Positions 1 to 9,125 of a DNA stretch of 64,000 nucleotides are shown piece by piece; positions within the stretch are counted from its first letter, which is position 1, and the number at the start of each line of letters is the position of its first letter. The notes under the pieces were generated by a model that was given only the letters and a program-made list of their open reading frames with translations, ran no database searches and had not been told where the DNA came from. A program made the position numbers and the translations under genes. Source of the DNA: Bdellovibrio reynosensis (GTDB taxonomy: Bacteria > Bdellovibrionota > Bdellovibrionia > Bdellovibrionales > Bdellovibrionaceae); the NCBI RefSeq assembly GCF_022814725.1, contig NZ_CP093442.1:1798001-1862000 (forward strand), given 5' to 3'.

Positions 1-2850
1 TTCAGTTGTTAACTGATTTAACAACGCCGTCTTTTTATCCACAGCTGCCTTTTGTTTTTTAGGATCAGCTGGGAAATTGATAGCTTTCATTTCTTTGAAA
101 GTTTCCATGGCTTGGGCAAATTTCACTTTTGCGGCAAAAGAAGCACCTGGACCTTTTTTGTTAGGCGCAAAACGCTTTTGTATTGCCAGTGTTTTACCGC
201 GCCATTCATCTGATTTAGTAATAGCTTTTTGTCTGCGTGACAAATCGCTAACCCAGTAAGCGCTTTCCACAACTTTTTCAGCATCACGGCCGCCACCTTC
301 AACGTATTCAGTGTACCGTGCAATCGCAGCGCCATTTTGTCCTGCTTTACGATGAATTTGTGCCATGCTAAAAACTGCTTCGATATTATCAGAGTGCTTT
401 TTATTTACTTTCGTGAATTCAGTGTAAGCTCTGATTGCATCATCTGATTTTCCTAAAGCTTCATAAAGAACCGCAGCATTGAAGATCATGTTCGCCGCCA
501 ATGGATCCTTAGGATTTTCATCGGCCGCTTGCTTATAAAGGCGTGCTGCTTCTTCAAACTGTGCTGAATCTTGATACTGTTTTGCCAACAGGCGACGCGC
601 TTTGGATTTTAATTTATCCGCCGCTGGGTCTTTAGAATTAATAACACCTTGGTAGGCATTAATCGCCGAAGCGTTTTTGCCGGCCCGCTCGTAGTTTACG
701 CCCGCATTGAATAATGCAATAACGGCCAAATTTGATTTCGGGTTCTGCTTCGCAAAACCTTCAAACACCTGGGCACTTTCGCCATAATTTTTCGCAACTT
801 CTAAATCTTGACCACGTTTGAAGGAAGCTTTTTCAAGAACCCCGCGGATATCTTCCCCGGCTTTTGAAGAAGCAATTGAAGGAACTGCTAGTAACTCTGA
901 ACCAGCTTTTTCAAGACCCGCGTAGTCTTTTCTTAAATTATAAATATCTAACAATAAGTTTGCGGAGTATTCAGCGTACTTCGTCGTTGGATGTTGTTGC
1001 ACGATATTGCGGAATTGAGTGGTTGCCGGATCGAAGTGGTTGCTTTGGTAATAAAGACGACCAATACGGAATTTGATCTCTGCTGCTTTTTCTGTGTTCG
1101 GGAATTTTTCGATGTACCATTGACCCGCTTTAATAAAGCGTTCTACTTTAGGCTCTAACGGCACAGGGTCTAAAGAAGTGCCCACACGTTTTTGCATCTC
1201 TTGATCTGATGGAATGCTTCTTTCAACAGATAAAATCAAGTTTTGGGCTGCTTTAGAATAGAACTTACTTTGAGGAGCGTTATCCACCACCCATTTGTAT
1301 TGGATGGAAGCCTCATCATATTTGCCCATATCGTAAAGAAGTTCACCATAATAAAAGCGCATGTCGCCGGCATTCGCTGAATCACCGAATTCACGCAAAT
1401 AAAGCTGATAACCTTCATTAGCCTGACTTTGAGAGAATGGGGCCCGAGAGTTTTGAGCGGTCTGATGTTGTTGTAAAACGTAGTTACGCAACGTGGTTTC
1501 ACGAAGTTTCACTGAGTTTTCAATCAACTCTTTATTATTTTTATTAGCTGCATACCAAGCGCTTTGTGAGTCAAAGTCTTTCACCCAACTGTAAAGCTCT
1601 GCTTTAAAGCGGGCGGTGTTTTTAGCGTAATAATAATTTTGAACAATTTGATATTGGTATTCAAAGGACTTAGCCGATGTTGGATTTTGTGCAATAAGGT
1701 ACTTAAATACGTCACGAGATGAGTCTTTGTTACCCCGGTCAGAATATTGATACGCAAGGCGTTCTAAATATGAAAGATAACTATTGCCTACCAGATCCTT
1801 AAAGTACGTGGGAGCTTTCGCAGGATCGCCACCTTCAGCATAGAAAACCACGATATCGCGTAACGCTTCGCTTTCAAGACGATTGCGATTTACAGTTTTG
1901 CGACCGGCTAACTGTTCACCTGTATCTGCTTTACCCGTTTTAATAATATATTCAAGATAGTTCATACCTTGTTGAACTTTACCAAGACGGAATAAGCACC
2001 ACGCCCCTTTATATAAAGCAAACGTGTGCAGACGATGGGATTTTTGCTTAATTAAATGAGAATACTCTTTATAAGCCTGGCCCCATTTTTCATTTTCAAA
2101 ATAATATTCTGCTAGCGCAAAGTGCGCTTCACCGACAAAGGCCGAATTGGGATATCCGCGAACCAGTTCCTCGTAAAAGCGAGCACCTTTGTCCACTTCT
2201 CCTAACTCAAAATAATTATAACCAAGGAAGAAAAGAGCTTGGCTGTTTTTTTCATCCCTAGGGAAATCACGTTGGAACCATTCATAAAGTTGAACAGCTT
2301 TTTTGTTATATTCCCGAGCTTCTGCAATTTCCAGTTTAGGCTTCACTTTCGTTTTGCCTGATTGAAAAGCGCGAAGTTTCGCGTCGTACTCATCTTGTTT
2401 GCGGGAATCAATAAGACCCGCCTTTTCAACATAAAGTTCCGCTAAACGCAGCCACAGTTCTCCACGATTCGGGCTGGTTTTAAACTTTTGGGTCAGCTTA
2501 TAAAGTTCACGAATTTGCTGATCTAGAACTCTTTCGTATTCAGCTCTGTCCCCGCTGGATTCTTTTTGCATGATTTCAGAGGAACGAGGCGGCTTCACAG
2601 CATCAAGATTGACGGACTTAGATTCACCTCTAAAACCCAGGCTTGAACTAGGTAAAGAGGTATCTGTTTTCGACATTTGAAAACGACCGCCACGAGAGCT
2701 GTCATTGGCCTGGGAAAGCAACTCACCCACCGTTTTTTTCTTAACAACTTTGGTGGTTTTAACCGTCGTTTTTTGCGCAAAAGAAATCTCTCCAGCGCTT
2801 AAGACAGTTACTAGGCTCGTGATAAGAAGACGGTGGCGGTTTAATTTCAT
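1..2850 (-). CDS. Large TPR-repeat exported protein of gliding (Glt/Agl-like) operon, partial at window edge
   Basis: Open frame from the ATG at 2848-2850 to the left edge with no stop (950 codons visible), so the C-terminus is missing. The N-terminus is a signal peptide (MKLNRHRLLITSLVTVLSAG, then cleavage near SFAQ), followed by a Lys-rich linker and then almost continuous helical TPR-type repeats (motifs such as LWLRLAELYVEKAG, ALFFLGYNYFELGEVDKG, VIALFNAGVNYERAGK). It is the last visible gene of a tight operon, 3 bp after the preceding TPR gene and behind two beta-barrel genes. Known: Myxococcus gliding complexes (GltA/B/H barrels with TPR proteins GltC/D/E) and Bdellovibrio relatives have this composition. 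Inference: periplasmic scaffold of a gliding envelope complex. Which Glt subunit it matches cannot be decided by eye. Confidence 0.75.
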   Translation of the reverse strand, partial: MKLNRHRLLITSLVTVLSAGEISFAQKTTVKTTKVVKKKTVGELLSQANDSSRGGRFQMSKTDTSLPSSSLGFRGESKSVNLDAVKPPRSSEIMQKESSGDRAEYERVLDQQIRELYKLTQKFKTSPNRGELWLRLAELYVEKAGLIDSRKQDEYDAKLRAFQSGKTKVKPKLEIAEAREYNKKAVQLYEWFQRDFPRDEKNSQALFFLGYNYFELGEVDKGARFYEELVRGYPNSAFVGEAHFALAEYYFENEKWGQAYKEYSHLIKQKSHRLHTFALYKGAWCLFRLGKVQQGMNYLEYIIKTGKADTGEQLAGRKTVNRNRLESEALRDIVVFYAEGGDPAKAPTYFKDLVGNSYLSYLERLAYQYSDRGNKDSSRDVFKYLIAQNPTSAKSFEYQYQIVQNYYYAKNTARFKAELYSWVKDFDSQSAWYAANKNNKELIENSVKLRETTLRNYVLQQHQTAQNSRAPFSQSQANEGYQLYLREFGDSANAGDMRFYYGELLYDMGKYDEASIQYKWVVDNAPQSKFYSKAAQNLILSVERSIPSDQEMQKRVGTSLDPVPLEPKVERFIKAGQWYIEKFPNTEKAAEIKFRIGRLYYQSNHFDPATTQFRNIVQQHPTTKYAEYSANLLLDIYNLRKDYAGLEKAGSELLAVPSIASSKAGEDIRGVLEKASFKRGQDLEVAKNYGESAQVFEGFAKQNPKSNLAVIALFNAGVNYERAGKNASAINAYQGVINSKDPAADKLKSKARRLLAKQYQDSAQFEEAARLYKQAADENPKDPLAANMIFNAAVLYEALGKSDDAIRAYTEFTKVNKKHSDNIEAVFSMAQIHRKAGQNGAAIARYTEYVEGGGRDAEKVVESAYWVSDLSRRQKAITKSDEWRGKTLAIQKRFAPNKKGPGASFAAKVKFAQAMETFKEMKAINFPADPKKQKAAVDKKTALLNQLTTE

Positions 2851-2853
2851 ATT

Positions 2854-4425
2854 TTACTCGCAGCTTTGTTTGCCAAGGTAATGGTAATTTCCTACTTCAT
2901 CCAACCAGTACTCGCCTTTGAATGGATAGTACTCATAGCCATTTTGGATGTAGAACTGACGATCAATGTTTTCATCGATTTGTTCAGCGCCAAGATCTTT
3001 GCCGGCAATTTTCTTTTTAATGCTTTCTTTACGGCCTGTGATCATTTCATAGCGAATGAATCCAGCTTGTTCATAAAGATCACGAAGTTCGACTCGCATA
3101 TTCAACAAGTGAGCTTTAACCATGTCACCGATTGCAAATTTAGTGTTACGACCACGATTTGCGATGATTTTAAGGGCGTACTGACCTAGTGGTGATGCGC
3201 GGAATGCTGAATTCGCTTCGACTCTGCGTTTTTCTTGATTTAATTTTTCAAGATAGTTCATCGAACGTTTCACGTCCCCTTGATCTAAAACATTGCGTGA
3301 AACAATGTATGGAAGTCTTAGGCCAGAACCTTTTTCGCTGATTTTCATAGAGTTGGCTTTTTCAACTTCGGCATAGAAGCTTGCCGCATCGGACGTCGAT
3401 TTTAAGAAGTCACCAATTTTAGAACGCACAGGTCCATAGGTCTTTTCAAAAAGACTTAGGACTTTTTCCATCTCGTCGTACTTACAGATATATAAGTATA
3501 CGATCGAACGAAGCAGTAAACTCTCCGGCATATAAAAGTCTTCATAATATGCCGAATGGAGAGTTTGGAAGTTACTTAAAGCAGAACGGAAACGAGCCGC
3601 GCGCAGCATCGCCCAGCTTTGTTCAAAAACCGCGTCATGCCACAAAACGGTGTCACGAGGAACTTGGGCATAAGCCTCAATTGAACCTTCCCAATCTTGT
3701 TTTTGATAAAGAGCACGAGCCAAACCAAGTTGCGCTGCTACTTTATTAGTGTCAGTCACTGGTGCTCTACGACGAGCATCTAACATCTTATTAAATGTCC
3801 CAACCGCAACTGCAGGTTGACTGCCTTCCATTTCTGCCAAACCTTTATTAAAAAGAGCTTGGTAGTAATAGCTGCTGCCCGATCCCACTCGCGAAAATAG
3901 ATCTGAGGCTTTTGTAAAGTCACGGTTACGTAAGCTGATCTCTCCTAAACGGAAGTGGATCATATCTTTTAGATTGCTTGGGAAATCATTTAAATCCACG
4001 CGGGAAATCGCGTAGTTCAAAATCGTATCATCACCCAACGTATCAGCCACAATCGAAAGCTTTTCGATCGCTAACTTTGAATACTTTGGATTTTTCATTC
4101 TGATAACATCTACGAATTGAAAAGCCGCAGTTTGGTACAGCTTTAGTTCAATTAACATTGTCCCCAGAATGTATTTAATTTGCGCACGTTCATCGGCCAA
4201 TTCAGGACGACGGCTTAAGCTAAATAAAGCATTAGCTGCTGCTTCGTATTGTCCGCCTTGCGCTTGTCTTAAGGCATTGCTTAATTGGTTGCGCAAAGTT
4301 GATTCGCGGGAACTTGAAGAAGATGCCGAAGCCTTTTTAGGCGAAAAAGATTTCTTCCGCTGTGCAAAAGTACCAGCGGGAACCATCATGCTTGAAGCTA
4401 TCAGGAGTAGTAATATTTTTCTCAT
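2854..4425 (-). CDS. TPR-repeat exported protein, gliding-operon type
   Basis: 523 aa. Signal peptide MRKILLLLIASSMMVPAGTF with predicted cleavage at TFAQ, then a Ser/Lys-rich stretch (KKASASSSSSRE) and TPR-like helical pairs (YQTAAFQFVDVI, YYQALFNKGLAEMEG, VAAQLGLARALYQKQDWEGS). The C-terminal third is a long charged helical region ending in a Tyr-rich tail. The ATG overlaps the TGA of the upstream beta-barrel gene (ATGA), indicating translational coupling. The next gene starts 3 bp after its stop. No lipobox is visible, so it is probably soluble periplasmic. The best guess is a GltC/GltE-like partner of the beta-barrel proteins, based mainly on neighbourhood. Confidence 0.7.
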   Translation of the reverse strand: MRKILLLLIASSMMVPAGTFAQRKKSFSPKKASASSSSSRESTLRNQLSNALRQAQGGQYEAAANALFSLSRRPELADERAQIKYILGTMLIELKLYQTAAFQFVDVIRMKNPKYSKLAIEKLSIVADTLGDDTILNYAISRVDLNDFPSNLKDMIHFRLGEISLRNRDFTKASDLFSRVGSGSSYYYQALFNKGLAEMEGSQPAVAVGTFNKMLDARRRAPVTDTNKVAAQLGLARALYQKQDWEGSIEAYAQVPRDTVLWHDAVFEQSWAMLRAARFRSALSNFQTLHSAYYEDFYMPESLLLRSIVYLYICKYDEMEKVLSLFEKTYGPVRSKIGDFLKSTSDAASFYAEVEKANSMKISEKGSGLRLPYIVSRNVLDQGDVKRSMNYLEKLNQEKRRVEANSAFRASPLGQYALKIIANRGRNTKFAIGDMVKAHLLNMRVELRDLYEQAGFIRYEMITGRKESIKKKIAGKDLGAEQIDENIDRQFYIQNGYEYYPFKGEYWLDEVGNYHYLGKQSCE

Positions 4426-5222
4426 CGGTAACTAGCCTCCGGAAAGAACCAACTCCACCCAACCGTTAGGAAGAGATTGTTAAAAGAGTTCTGCGCACCA
4501 TCGATTCCAGTTGCGTTAAAGAAGTTCCAACTAAAGTCCCAACGAACTGCGTGAGCTTTACTTAAAGCAAAAATTTGTCCAGCAGCTAAGTGAACAGTTC
4601 CTGCATTTTCGCCGGATTGCGTTTCAGTTGTTCCATACCCAGCTGAAAAATAAAGATCAAAAGGAACGATACGCTCATTGAACCAAGTCATTTTTCCGTA
4701 CACTGGGACGAAGACAATATCGCCACCAATAAAAGATTTTGGATAAACGAGGTTTTCAGTTGATACGTTCAAATTATTACGAAGGTCATCAGTACCCTGA
4801 CGAGTCGAAGTTGAAAGACCGAAATAATTTAATTCCACGCCCCAAGTTTCACTTAAAAAGTAACTTGCTTTACCGACTGCACCGATCGTATTAAAAAACG
4901 GATCATTGGTTACTAAGGTGCCGCCGCCAAATAATTGAAAGCGACCTGTCTTAGGTAAGAATCTTTTTTGAATAACTGAAACTTCCTTGAACGGCGATAA
5001 AGTTCCAAGGCCCGAAAAGTCCGTTAATGTATTATCTTTCGGTGTCGATTCCTGATAAGTCGGAGCTGCATTTGCCGTCGGAGGAGCTTGTTTCGGAGTT
5101 CCCTTATCCAGCTCTAGCTCAATGACATCTAAATCATCAGCTTCATCTGCTTGGGCGAATGCCACACCTGGAATGGCAAGAAGCCCGAACAACATCAAAG
5201 TCATGATATTTTTGTTCAACAT
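4422..5222 (-). CDS. Outer-membrane beta-barrel protein, gliding-operon type
   Basis: 266 aa with a signal peptide (MLNKNIMTLMLFGLLAIPGV, cleavage near AFAQ), an acidic/proline linker (residues about 25-65) and then alternating amphipathic strands (FQLFGGGTLVTND, WGVELNYFGLS, LYFSAGYGTTET, RWDFSWNFFNATG) ending in aromatic strands. This is the architecture of the myxobacterial/bdellovibrio 'outer membrane beta-barrel domain' proteins found next to TPR gliding genes (GltA/GltB/GltH-like). A strong ribosome site, AAGGGG, lies upstream of the ATG. It is 12 bp behind another barrel gene and overlaps the following TPR gene by 4 bp. Expected location is the outer membrane; the precise Glt assignment is uncertain. 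Confidence 0.72.
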   Translation of the reverse strand: MLNKNIMTLMLFGLLAIPGVAFAQADEADDLDVIELELDKGTPKQAPPTANAAPTYQESTPKDNTLTDFSGLGTLSPFKEVSVIQKRFLPKTGRFQLFGGGTLVTNDPFFNTIGAVGKASYFLSETWGVELNYFGLSTSTRQGTDDLRNNLNVSTENLVYPKSFIGGDIVFVPVYGKMTWFNERIVPFDLYFSAGYGTTETQSGENAGTVHLAAGQIFALSKAHAVRWDFSWNFFNATGIDGAQNSFNNLFLTVGWSWFFPEASYR

Positions 5223-5234
5223 CTCTTGCCCCTT

Positions 5235-5957
5235 TTAAAACAAATAAGACAAACCCACATCAAGGTTTGTTGTGAAAGTTAAGCGTTCTTCAAACTCAGA
5301 ATATTCAGGCGTTGGATCTGTCGTTTTCATTCTGCTTGCCAAGAACGGAACAGGTGCCTGATGGGCATAAAGACGCAAATCAAAGCGAACAGCCCAATCT
5401 TTAGTAAAATAGAACTTCTGCCCCATACCTACTGCCACCGCCGGATAGCTTTTATGGATGTACTTAACCATTCCCGCTGAAGCGGATCCGAATAGCAGGG
5501 TGTTAAACACGATAGATTTTGAAATACTCATTTTGCCGTAAAAAGCTTTCAGATTGTAATCAAGCATGGTCGTTAGATCTGGATACGGAGCTCTGGCAAA
5601 ATCTAAATTGAACTGTTTATCCAACTGTTCGGCGTAACTTGAAAGACCTGTTGAGTGTTTACCTACCAACAAACCCCAGGCATGACTTTCGCTGGTATTA
5701 TAATAGATGCCGATACCAAGTTTGCTTACGTTGGCAATAGGCTCTGTCATCGCGTAGCTATAAAACCCATCCACTTCGAATTTTTTGTTAGTGACAATAG
5801 TTCTGTTACGAACACTCACCGGCCTGTCAAATACAGGAAGAACTGATTCTTGTGCGAGCTCCTCTGGTGGAAGCTCTACCACTTCAGCAGCGAACGCGGC
5901 TTTTTGCAGCAGCATCGCAAGCACAAAAATCACAACGGCTTTAAATCCATTCATCAT
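5235..5957 (-). CDS. Outer-membrane beta-barrel protein, gliding-operon type
   Basis: 240 aa. Signal peptide MMNGFKAVVIFVLAMLLQKA with cleavage after AAFA, a short Glu-rich linker (VVELPPEELAQES), then barrel-like strands (FEVDGFYSYAMTEP, LGIGIYYNTSESHAWGLLVG, WAVRFDLRLYAHQ) and a C-terminal LDVGLSYLF strand ending in Phe, typical of outer-membrane proteins recognised by BamA. It starts 6 bp after the kdsC stop and precedes a second barrel gene, so kdsC and the four envelope genes look like one transcript. Probably a GltA/B/H-type outer-membrane subunit of a gliding complex; the identity within the family is inferred from context. Confidence 0.7.
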   Translation of the reverse strand: MMNGFKAVVIFVLAMLLQKAAFAAEVVELPPEELAQESVLPVFDRPVSVRNRTIVTNKKFEVDGFYSYAMTEPIANVSKLGIGIYYNTSESHAWGLLVGKHSTGLSSYAEQLDKQFNLDFARAPYPDLTTMLDYNLKAFYGKMSISKSIVFNTLLFGSASAGMVKYIHKSYPAVAVGMGQKFYFTKDWAVRFDLRLYAHQAPVPFLASRMKTTDPTPEYSEFEERLTFTTNLDVGLSYLF

Positions 5958-5963
5958 GTTTAC

Positions 5964-6464
5964 CTACCTAGAGGAAAAGGCTCCGTATTTAAAAATATAG
6001 TCACTCACTTCTCGCACAGCACCCATTCCGCCGGGTCTGCGAGTCACGTAATCTGCAATTTCTAAGACTTCATCGACGGCTTCAGGAACTGTCGCACCGA
6101 AAGCCACTTTCTGTAAAAGTGGGATGTCGAAAATATCATCCCCAACATAGGCCATCTCTTCTGCAGAAATGCCTGATTCAGTTTGAAGTTGTTGGAATGA
6201 CGGCTCTTTATCAGAAGCGCCTTCATACAGAAAATGAATGCCCAATGCTTTCACCCGAGCGCGAATGTCTTCTGATTTACTTCCTGTGATAACAGCTACT
6301 TTGTAACCAGAATCGATAAGTCGTTTGATGCCGACACCATCACGAATAGAATAAAATCGACGCCACTCGCCGCCATCAAACCACACACGAGTGTCAGTTA
6401 AGACGCCATCCACATCGAGGACCAACATCTTGATATTTTTAAGTTTTGATATTTCTAATGTCAC
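5964..6464 (-). CDS. kdsC: 3-deoxy-D-manno-octulosonate 8-phosphate phosphatase (KdsC)
   Basis: 166 aa HAD-superfamily phosphatase. The nucleophile motif is DVDGVLTD (about residues 16-23), motif II is VITGS, and the Mg motif is YVGDDIFD, followed by the KdsC-type tail YVTRRPGGMGAVREVSDYI. No cap domain, and the length fits KdsC (160-190 aa). It removes phosphate from KDO-8-P in the cytoplasm, the third step of KDO synthesis for LPS. The start is a GTG at 6462-6464; an internal ATG at 6428 is possible but would cut close to the active site. It leads the gliding barrel/TPR operon, unlike kdsB and kdsD, which are 7.5-11 kb away. The 105 bp separating it from the upstream thioesterase gene hold only small hairpins. 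Confidence 0.88.
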   Translation of the reverse strand: MTLEISKLKNIKMLVLDVDGVLTDTRVWFDGGEWRRFYSIRDGVGIKRLIDSGYKVAVITGSKSEDIRARVKALGIHFLYEGASDKEPSFQQLQTESGISAEEMAYVGDDIFDIPLLQKVAFGATVPEAVDEVLEIADYVTRRPGGMGAVREVSDYIFKYGAFSSR

Positions 6465-6569
6465 AAGATCATTGTGGAAAATAATACTTAAGGCGGCAAG
6501 TGCGCCACTTGGATACAGGACTTAGGGTTGTGTCGGGTTTCAGGACTAAAGGCCTGTATAATTCGAAAA

Positions 6570-7091
6570 TTATTTTTGCAGTTCGTTATCCGCAGTGATC
6601 CATGAACTTAATGACGAAGGAAACTGAGGCGGAGAAGCTTCTGCGCCGATCAACGCTAAAAGTTCCTGCGGAGAAACAGTACCACCTTTTTTCGATAAAA
6701 AACGCGCACGGATGTAGCCTGCCGCCATAATTTCCCCGCCGCTTAAAAACTTATGTTCCAAATAAATCGATTTTTCATCCCAACTTATTAAGCGAGTGTG
6801 GATTGAAAATTTTTGAAAGACTTGAAGTGAGCGGCGGAACCGGATCATTTCCGAAGCGACAACAGGGTACCAACCCTGTTTTGAAATTTTCGGGGCTGCC
6901 CCCATGCGGATCATAAAATCCATGCGCGCTAAATCTTGCAGCGAAAGATAAACGCCATTATTCATGTGCATCAGGACGTCAAGATCCGTAGGCCAAGTTC
7001 TGAACGGAGTACTGCATTCATCCATCAAGGAAATCTTGGAACGGAACCGGGAAAAGATCAAAATATGGATGAGCCTAAAAAATAAATTCAT
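6570..7091 (-). CDS. Acyl-CoA thioesterase-like hotdog protein (THEM6/4HBT type)
   Basis: 173 aa. The segment PTDLDVLMHMNNGVYLSLQD (residues about 34-53) is the hallmark D-x-(M/N)-x-H-(M/V)-NN motif of 4-hydroxybenzoyl-CoA-thioesterase-type hotdog proteins, followed by the long helix and the strands KFSIHTRLISWDEKSIYLEH and AAGYIRARFLSKKG. The first 20 residues are hydrophobic and could be a membrane anchor. The start ATG overlaps the TGA of the upstream gene (ATGA) and lies behind AGGGCAG. The family hydrolyses acyl-CoA thioesters; the substrate is not predictable here. Confidence 0.75.
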   Translation of the reverse strand: MNLFFRLIHILIFSRFRSKISLMDECSTPFRTWPTDLDVLMHMNNGVYLSLQDLARMDFMIRMGAAPKISKQGWYPVVASEMIRFRRSLQVFQKFSIHTRLISWDEKSIYLEHKFLSGGEIMAAGYIRARFLSKKGGTVSPQELLALIGAEASPPQFPSSLSSWITADNELQK

Positions 7092-7510
7092 TTGCTCTGC
7101 CCTTCAAGTTCGTTGACCCGTTGTTGCAAGCGGAAGACTTGATTTTGCATTTCTTGAACTTGTTTTTTTAATTCAGTCATTTCTTTAGAACTCACTTCTG
7201 GCGGCGCAGCGTCCCCCAAAAGATTAGCGCCGATTTCGGCCCTTTTTAGGTTAAGTTCTTGTAAGGCTTGGACGTCAGCATCTTCCACCATGCCTTCCGC
7301 TGCATATTGGTTTTGCAGCGCTTTCTGTTTGTTTTGAATTTCACGACTTAGTTGAGTCATTCTTTGCAACGATTGATAAGCTGTTTTGATTCTGCTGAGG
7401 TTTGGCGGAAATTCACCGGTGATTACAGAGAAAACCACCAGGAACATCACGATGGAAATCAGTGTGCTTCGCAAAATAGAACCAAGAACTTTACCGACCG
7501 TTTCCTTCAT
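7088..7510 (-). CDS. Small membrane-anchored coiled-coil protein, unknown function
   Basis: About 140 aa from the ATG at 7508-7510, chosen over an upstream TTG (7558) because GGGAG sits 8-9 nt before it. A hydrophobic segment near the N-terminus (STLISIVMFLVVFSVITG) is followed by two coiled-coil stretches (SLQRMTQLSREIQNKQKALQ and ELKKQVQEMQNQVFRLQQRV). It is cotranscribed with the thioesterase through a 4-bp overlap. No family was recognised. The orientation is probably inner-membrane anchored with the coiled coil in the periplasm. Confidence 0.6.
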   Translation of the reverse strand: MKETVGKVLGSILRSTLISIVMFLVVFSVITGEFPPNLSRIKTAYQSLQRMTQLSREIQNKQKALQNQYAAEGMVEDADVQALQELNLKRAEIGANLLGDAAPPEVSSKEMTELKKQVQEMQNQVFRLQQRVNELEGQSK

Positions 7511-7590
7511 CTTATATCTCCCAATTGACATTTGACTCGCGCTAGTAACGATGGTCAAGTGAGCCTAATCAAGTCTAGACGAGGTATTTT

Positions 7591-8376
7591 ATGATGCGTT
7601 TAATTTTGATCTCTATCCTTTCAATTTCTCTTTTTGCTTCGTGCACAAAAAGAACTGAAGAAGAACCAAGTAAAGCAACGGAAGCCCAAAAATCCCAAAA
7701 TGCAGAGTTAGTGGTGGGTACGGATGCAGCGTATGCCCCTTTTGAAAGCGAAACATCTGACAAATCAATCGTGGGCTTTGACATCGAAATTCTTAAAGCC
7801 ATCGGCGAAAAATCAGGTCTTAAACTTCGCTTTGTAAATACGCCATGGGAAGGTTTATTCAATCAGTTGGAATCTGGCGACAGAGACATTTTGATTTCTG
7901 CAATCACCATCAATGATGAACGAAAAAAAGTGATGGATTTTTCAGAGCCATATTTTGAAGCCGTACAATTGATCGTTGTGCCTTTGTCATCAAAGATCAG
8001 CAAATTTTCAGAACTCAAAGGCAAAAAGATTGGCGTACAAACCGGCACCACCGGTGACGAAGTGGCTAGCGGACTTTTAGGTAAAACAAGCGATGACATC
8101 AAACGCTTCGAAGGAACTCCGTTGGCTTTACAAGAGCTTTCGGCCCGCGGGGTAGATGCAGTTATCGCGGATAACGGCGTGATTAATAATTTTATGGCCA
8201 ATAACAAGTCCGATTTTAAAACCATCTCTGATCCGACTTTCAAGAAAGAGTTTTACGGAATCGCGGTTAAGAAAGGCAATACGGAACTTATTAAAAAAAT
8301 CAATGAAGGCCTTGCTGCTATCAAAGCCGACGGGACATACGACAGCATCTTTAAAAAATATTTTGGCGATAAGTAG
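7591..8376 (+). CDS. Amino-acid ABC transporter substrate-binding lipoprotein
   Basis: 261 aa. Signal peptide II with lipobox LFASC (Cys about residue 18). The family-3 solute-binding fold is recognisable: LVVGTDAAYAPFE, GFDIEILKAIGEKSG, WEGLFNQLESGDRDILISAI, DFSEPYF and KGKKIGVQTGTTGDE. It binds polar or basic amino acids in the periplasm; the exact ligand is not evident. ATG 7591 (or 7594) follows GAGG at 7581. First gene of a three-gene importer with the permease 5 bp downstream. The 80-bp divergent region 7511-7590 probably contains its promoter. Confidence 0.9.
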   Translation: MMRLILISILSISLFASCTKRTEEEPSKATEAQKSQNAELVVGTDAAYAPFESETSDKSIVGFDIEILKAIGEKSGLKLRFVNTPWEGLFNQLESGDRDILISAITINDERKKVMDFSEPYFEAVQLIVVPLSSKISKFSELKGKKIGVQTGTTGDEVASGLLGKTSDDIKRFEGTPLALQELSARGVDAVIADNGVINNFMANNKSDFKTISDPTFKKEFYGIAVKKGNTELIKKINEGLAAIKADGTYDSIFKKYFGDK

Positions 8377-8381
8377 AGTTA

Positions 8382-9125
8382 ATGTTTGCCTGGTTTCGTA
8401 CAGACATCATTGTTGAATACTGGCCCTTGTTTTTACAAGGGCTGCAAACAACCGTTCTGCTGACTCTGATTGGAGTTTGTGTCGGAACTGTCTTAGGACT
8501 TCTTTTAGGTTTAGGAAAAATCGCGCAGGTTGAACATGGACCCTGGCGATGGCCGGTGACCTTGCTGATTCGCCTGCCCTCGCAAATCTATATTACCTTC
8601 GTTCGCGGAACTCCGCTTTTTGTTCAAATTCTTCTGATCCACTTTGCTGTCGTCCCGCTTCTTATACATCCAGAAAATGGGCTCTTAATATCAGGTGAGA
8701 CTGCTCAGTACTTAAAACGCGAACACGGAGCATTTATTTCTGGCGCCTTGGCTTTGAGTTTAAATGCAGCAGCTTATATCGCCGAAATTTTTCGCGCTGG
8801 TATTCAATCCGTGGACCGAGGGCAGTTTGAAGCCGCGCGCTCTTTGGGTTTAAGTTACTTTCACACTATGAAGTCGGTGATTATTCCGCAGGCTTCACGA
8901 CGAATGCTTCCACCGCTGGGAAATGAAGCCATCACTTTATTAAAGGACTCTTCACTGGTTTCCGCCATCGGTCTTGCAGAGTTAGCCTACGCTGCAAGGA
9001 CAGCTGCAGGAACCTATGCTCGTTACTGGGAGCCATACTTATTTATCTCTTTCATTTATCTTCTGATAACTTTAGCAATGTCCTATGGCGTGCATAGGCT
9101 TGAAAGAAAGTATCAAAACACATGA
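8382..9125 (+). CDS. Amino-acid ABC transporter permease (HisM/GlnP family)
   Basis: 247 aa integral membrane protein with about five hydrophobic segments. The N-terminal [21 protein letters not shown] resembles His/Glu/Gln-type permeases, and the EAA coupling loop [20 protein letters not shown] (about residues 147-166) contacts the ATPase. [18 protein letters not shown] is also family-typical. It probably forms a homodimeric channel in the inner membrane. It starts 5 bp after the binding-protein stop and overlaps the ATPase gene by 4 bp. Confidence 0.9.
   Translation: MFAWFRTDIIVEYWPLFLQGLQTTVLLTLIGVCVGTVLGLLLGLGKIAQVEHGPWRWPVTLLIRLPSQIYITFVRGTPLFVQILLIHFAVVPLLIHPENGLLISGETAQYLKREHGAFISGALALSLNAAAYIAEIFRAGIQSVDRGQFEAARSLGLSYFHTMKSVIIPQASRRMLPPLGNEAITLLKDSSLVSAIGLAELAYAARTAAGTYARYWEPYLFISFIYLLITLAMSYGVHRLERKYQNT

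Noticed and set aside
2866-3189. 107-aa plus-strand frame
   Set aside because: Antisense to the TPR protein gene, with no independent support.
6465-6569. Hairpins caagt-gcgcc-acttg and atacagg/cctgtat downstream of the thioesterase gene
   Set aside because: Short or wide-looped, without a T-run; not convincing as terminator or repeat.
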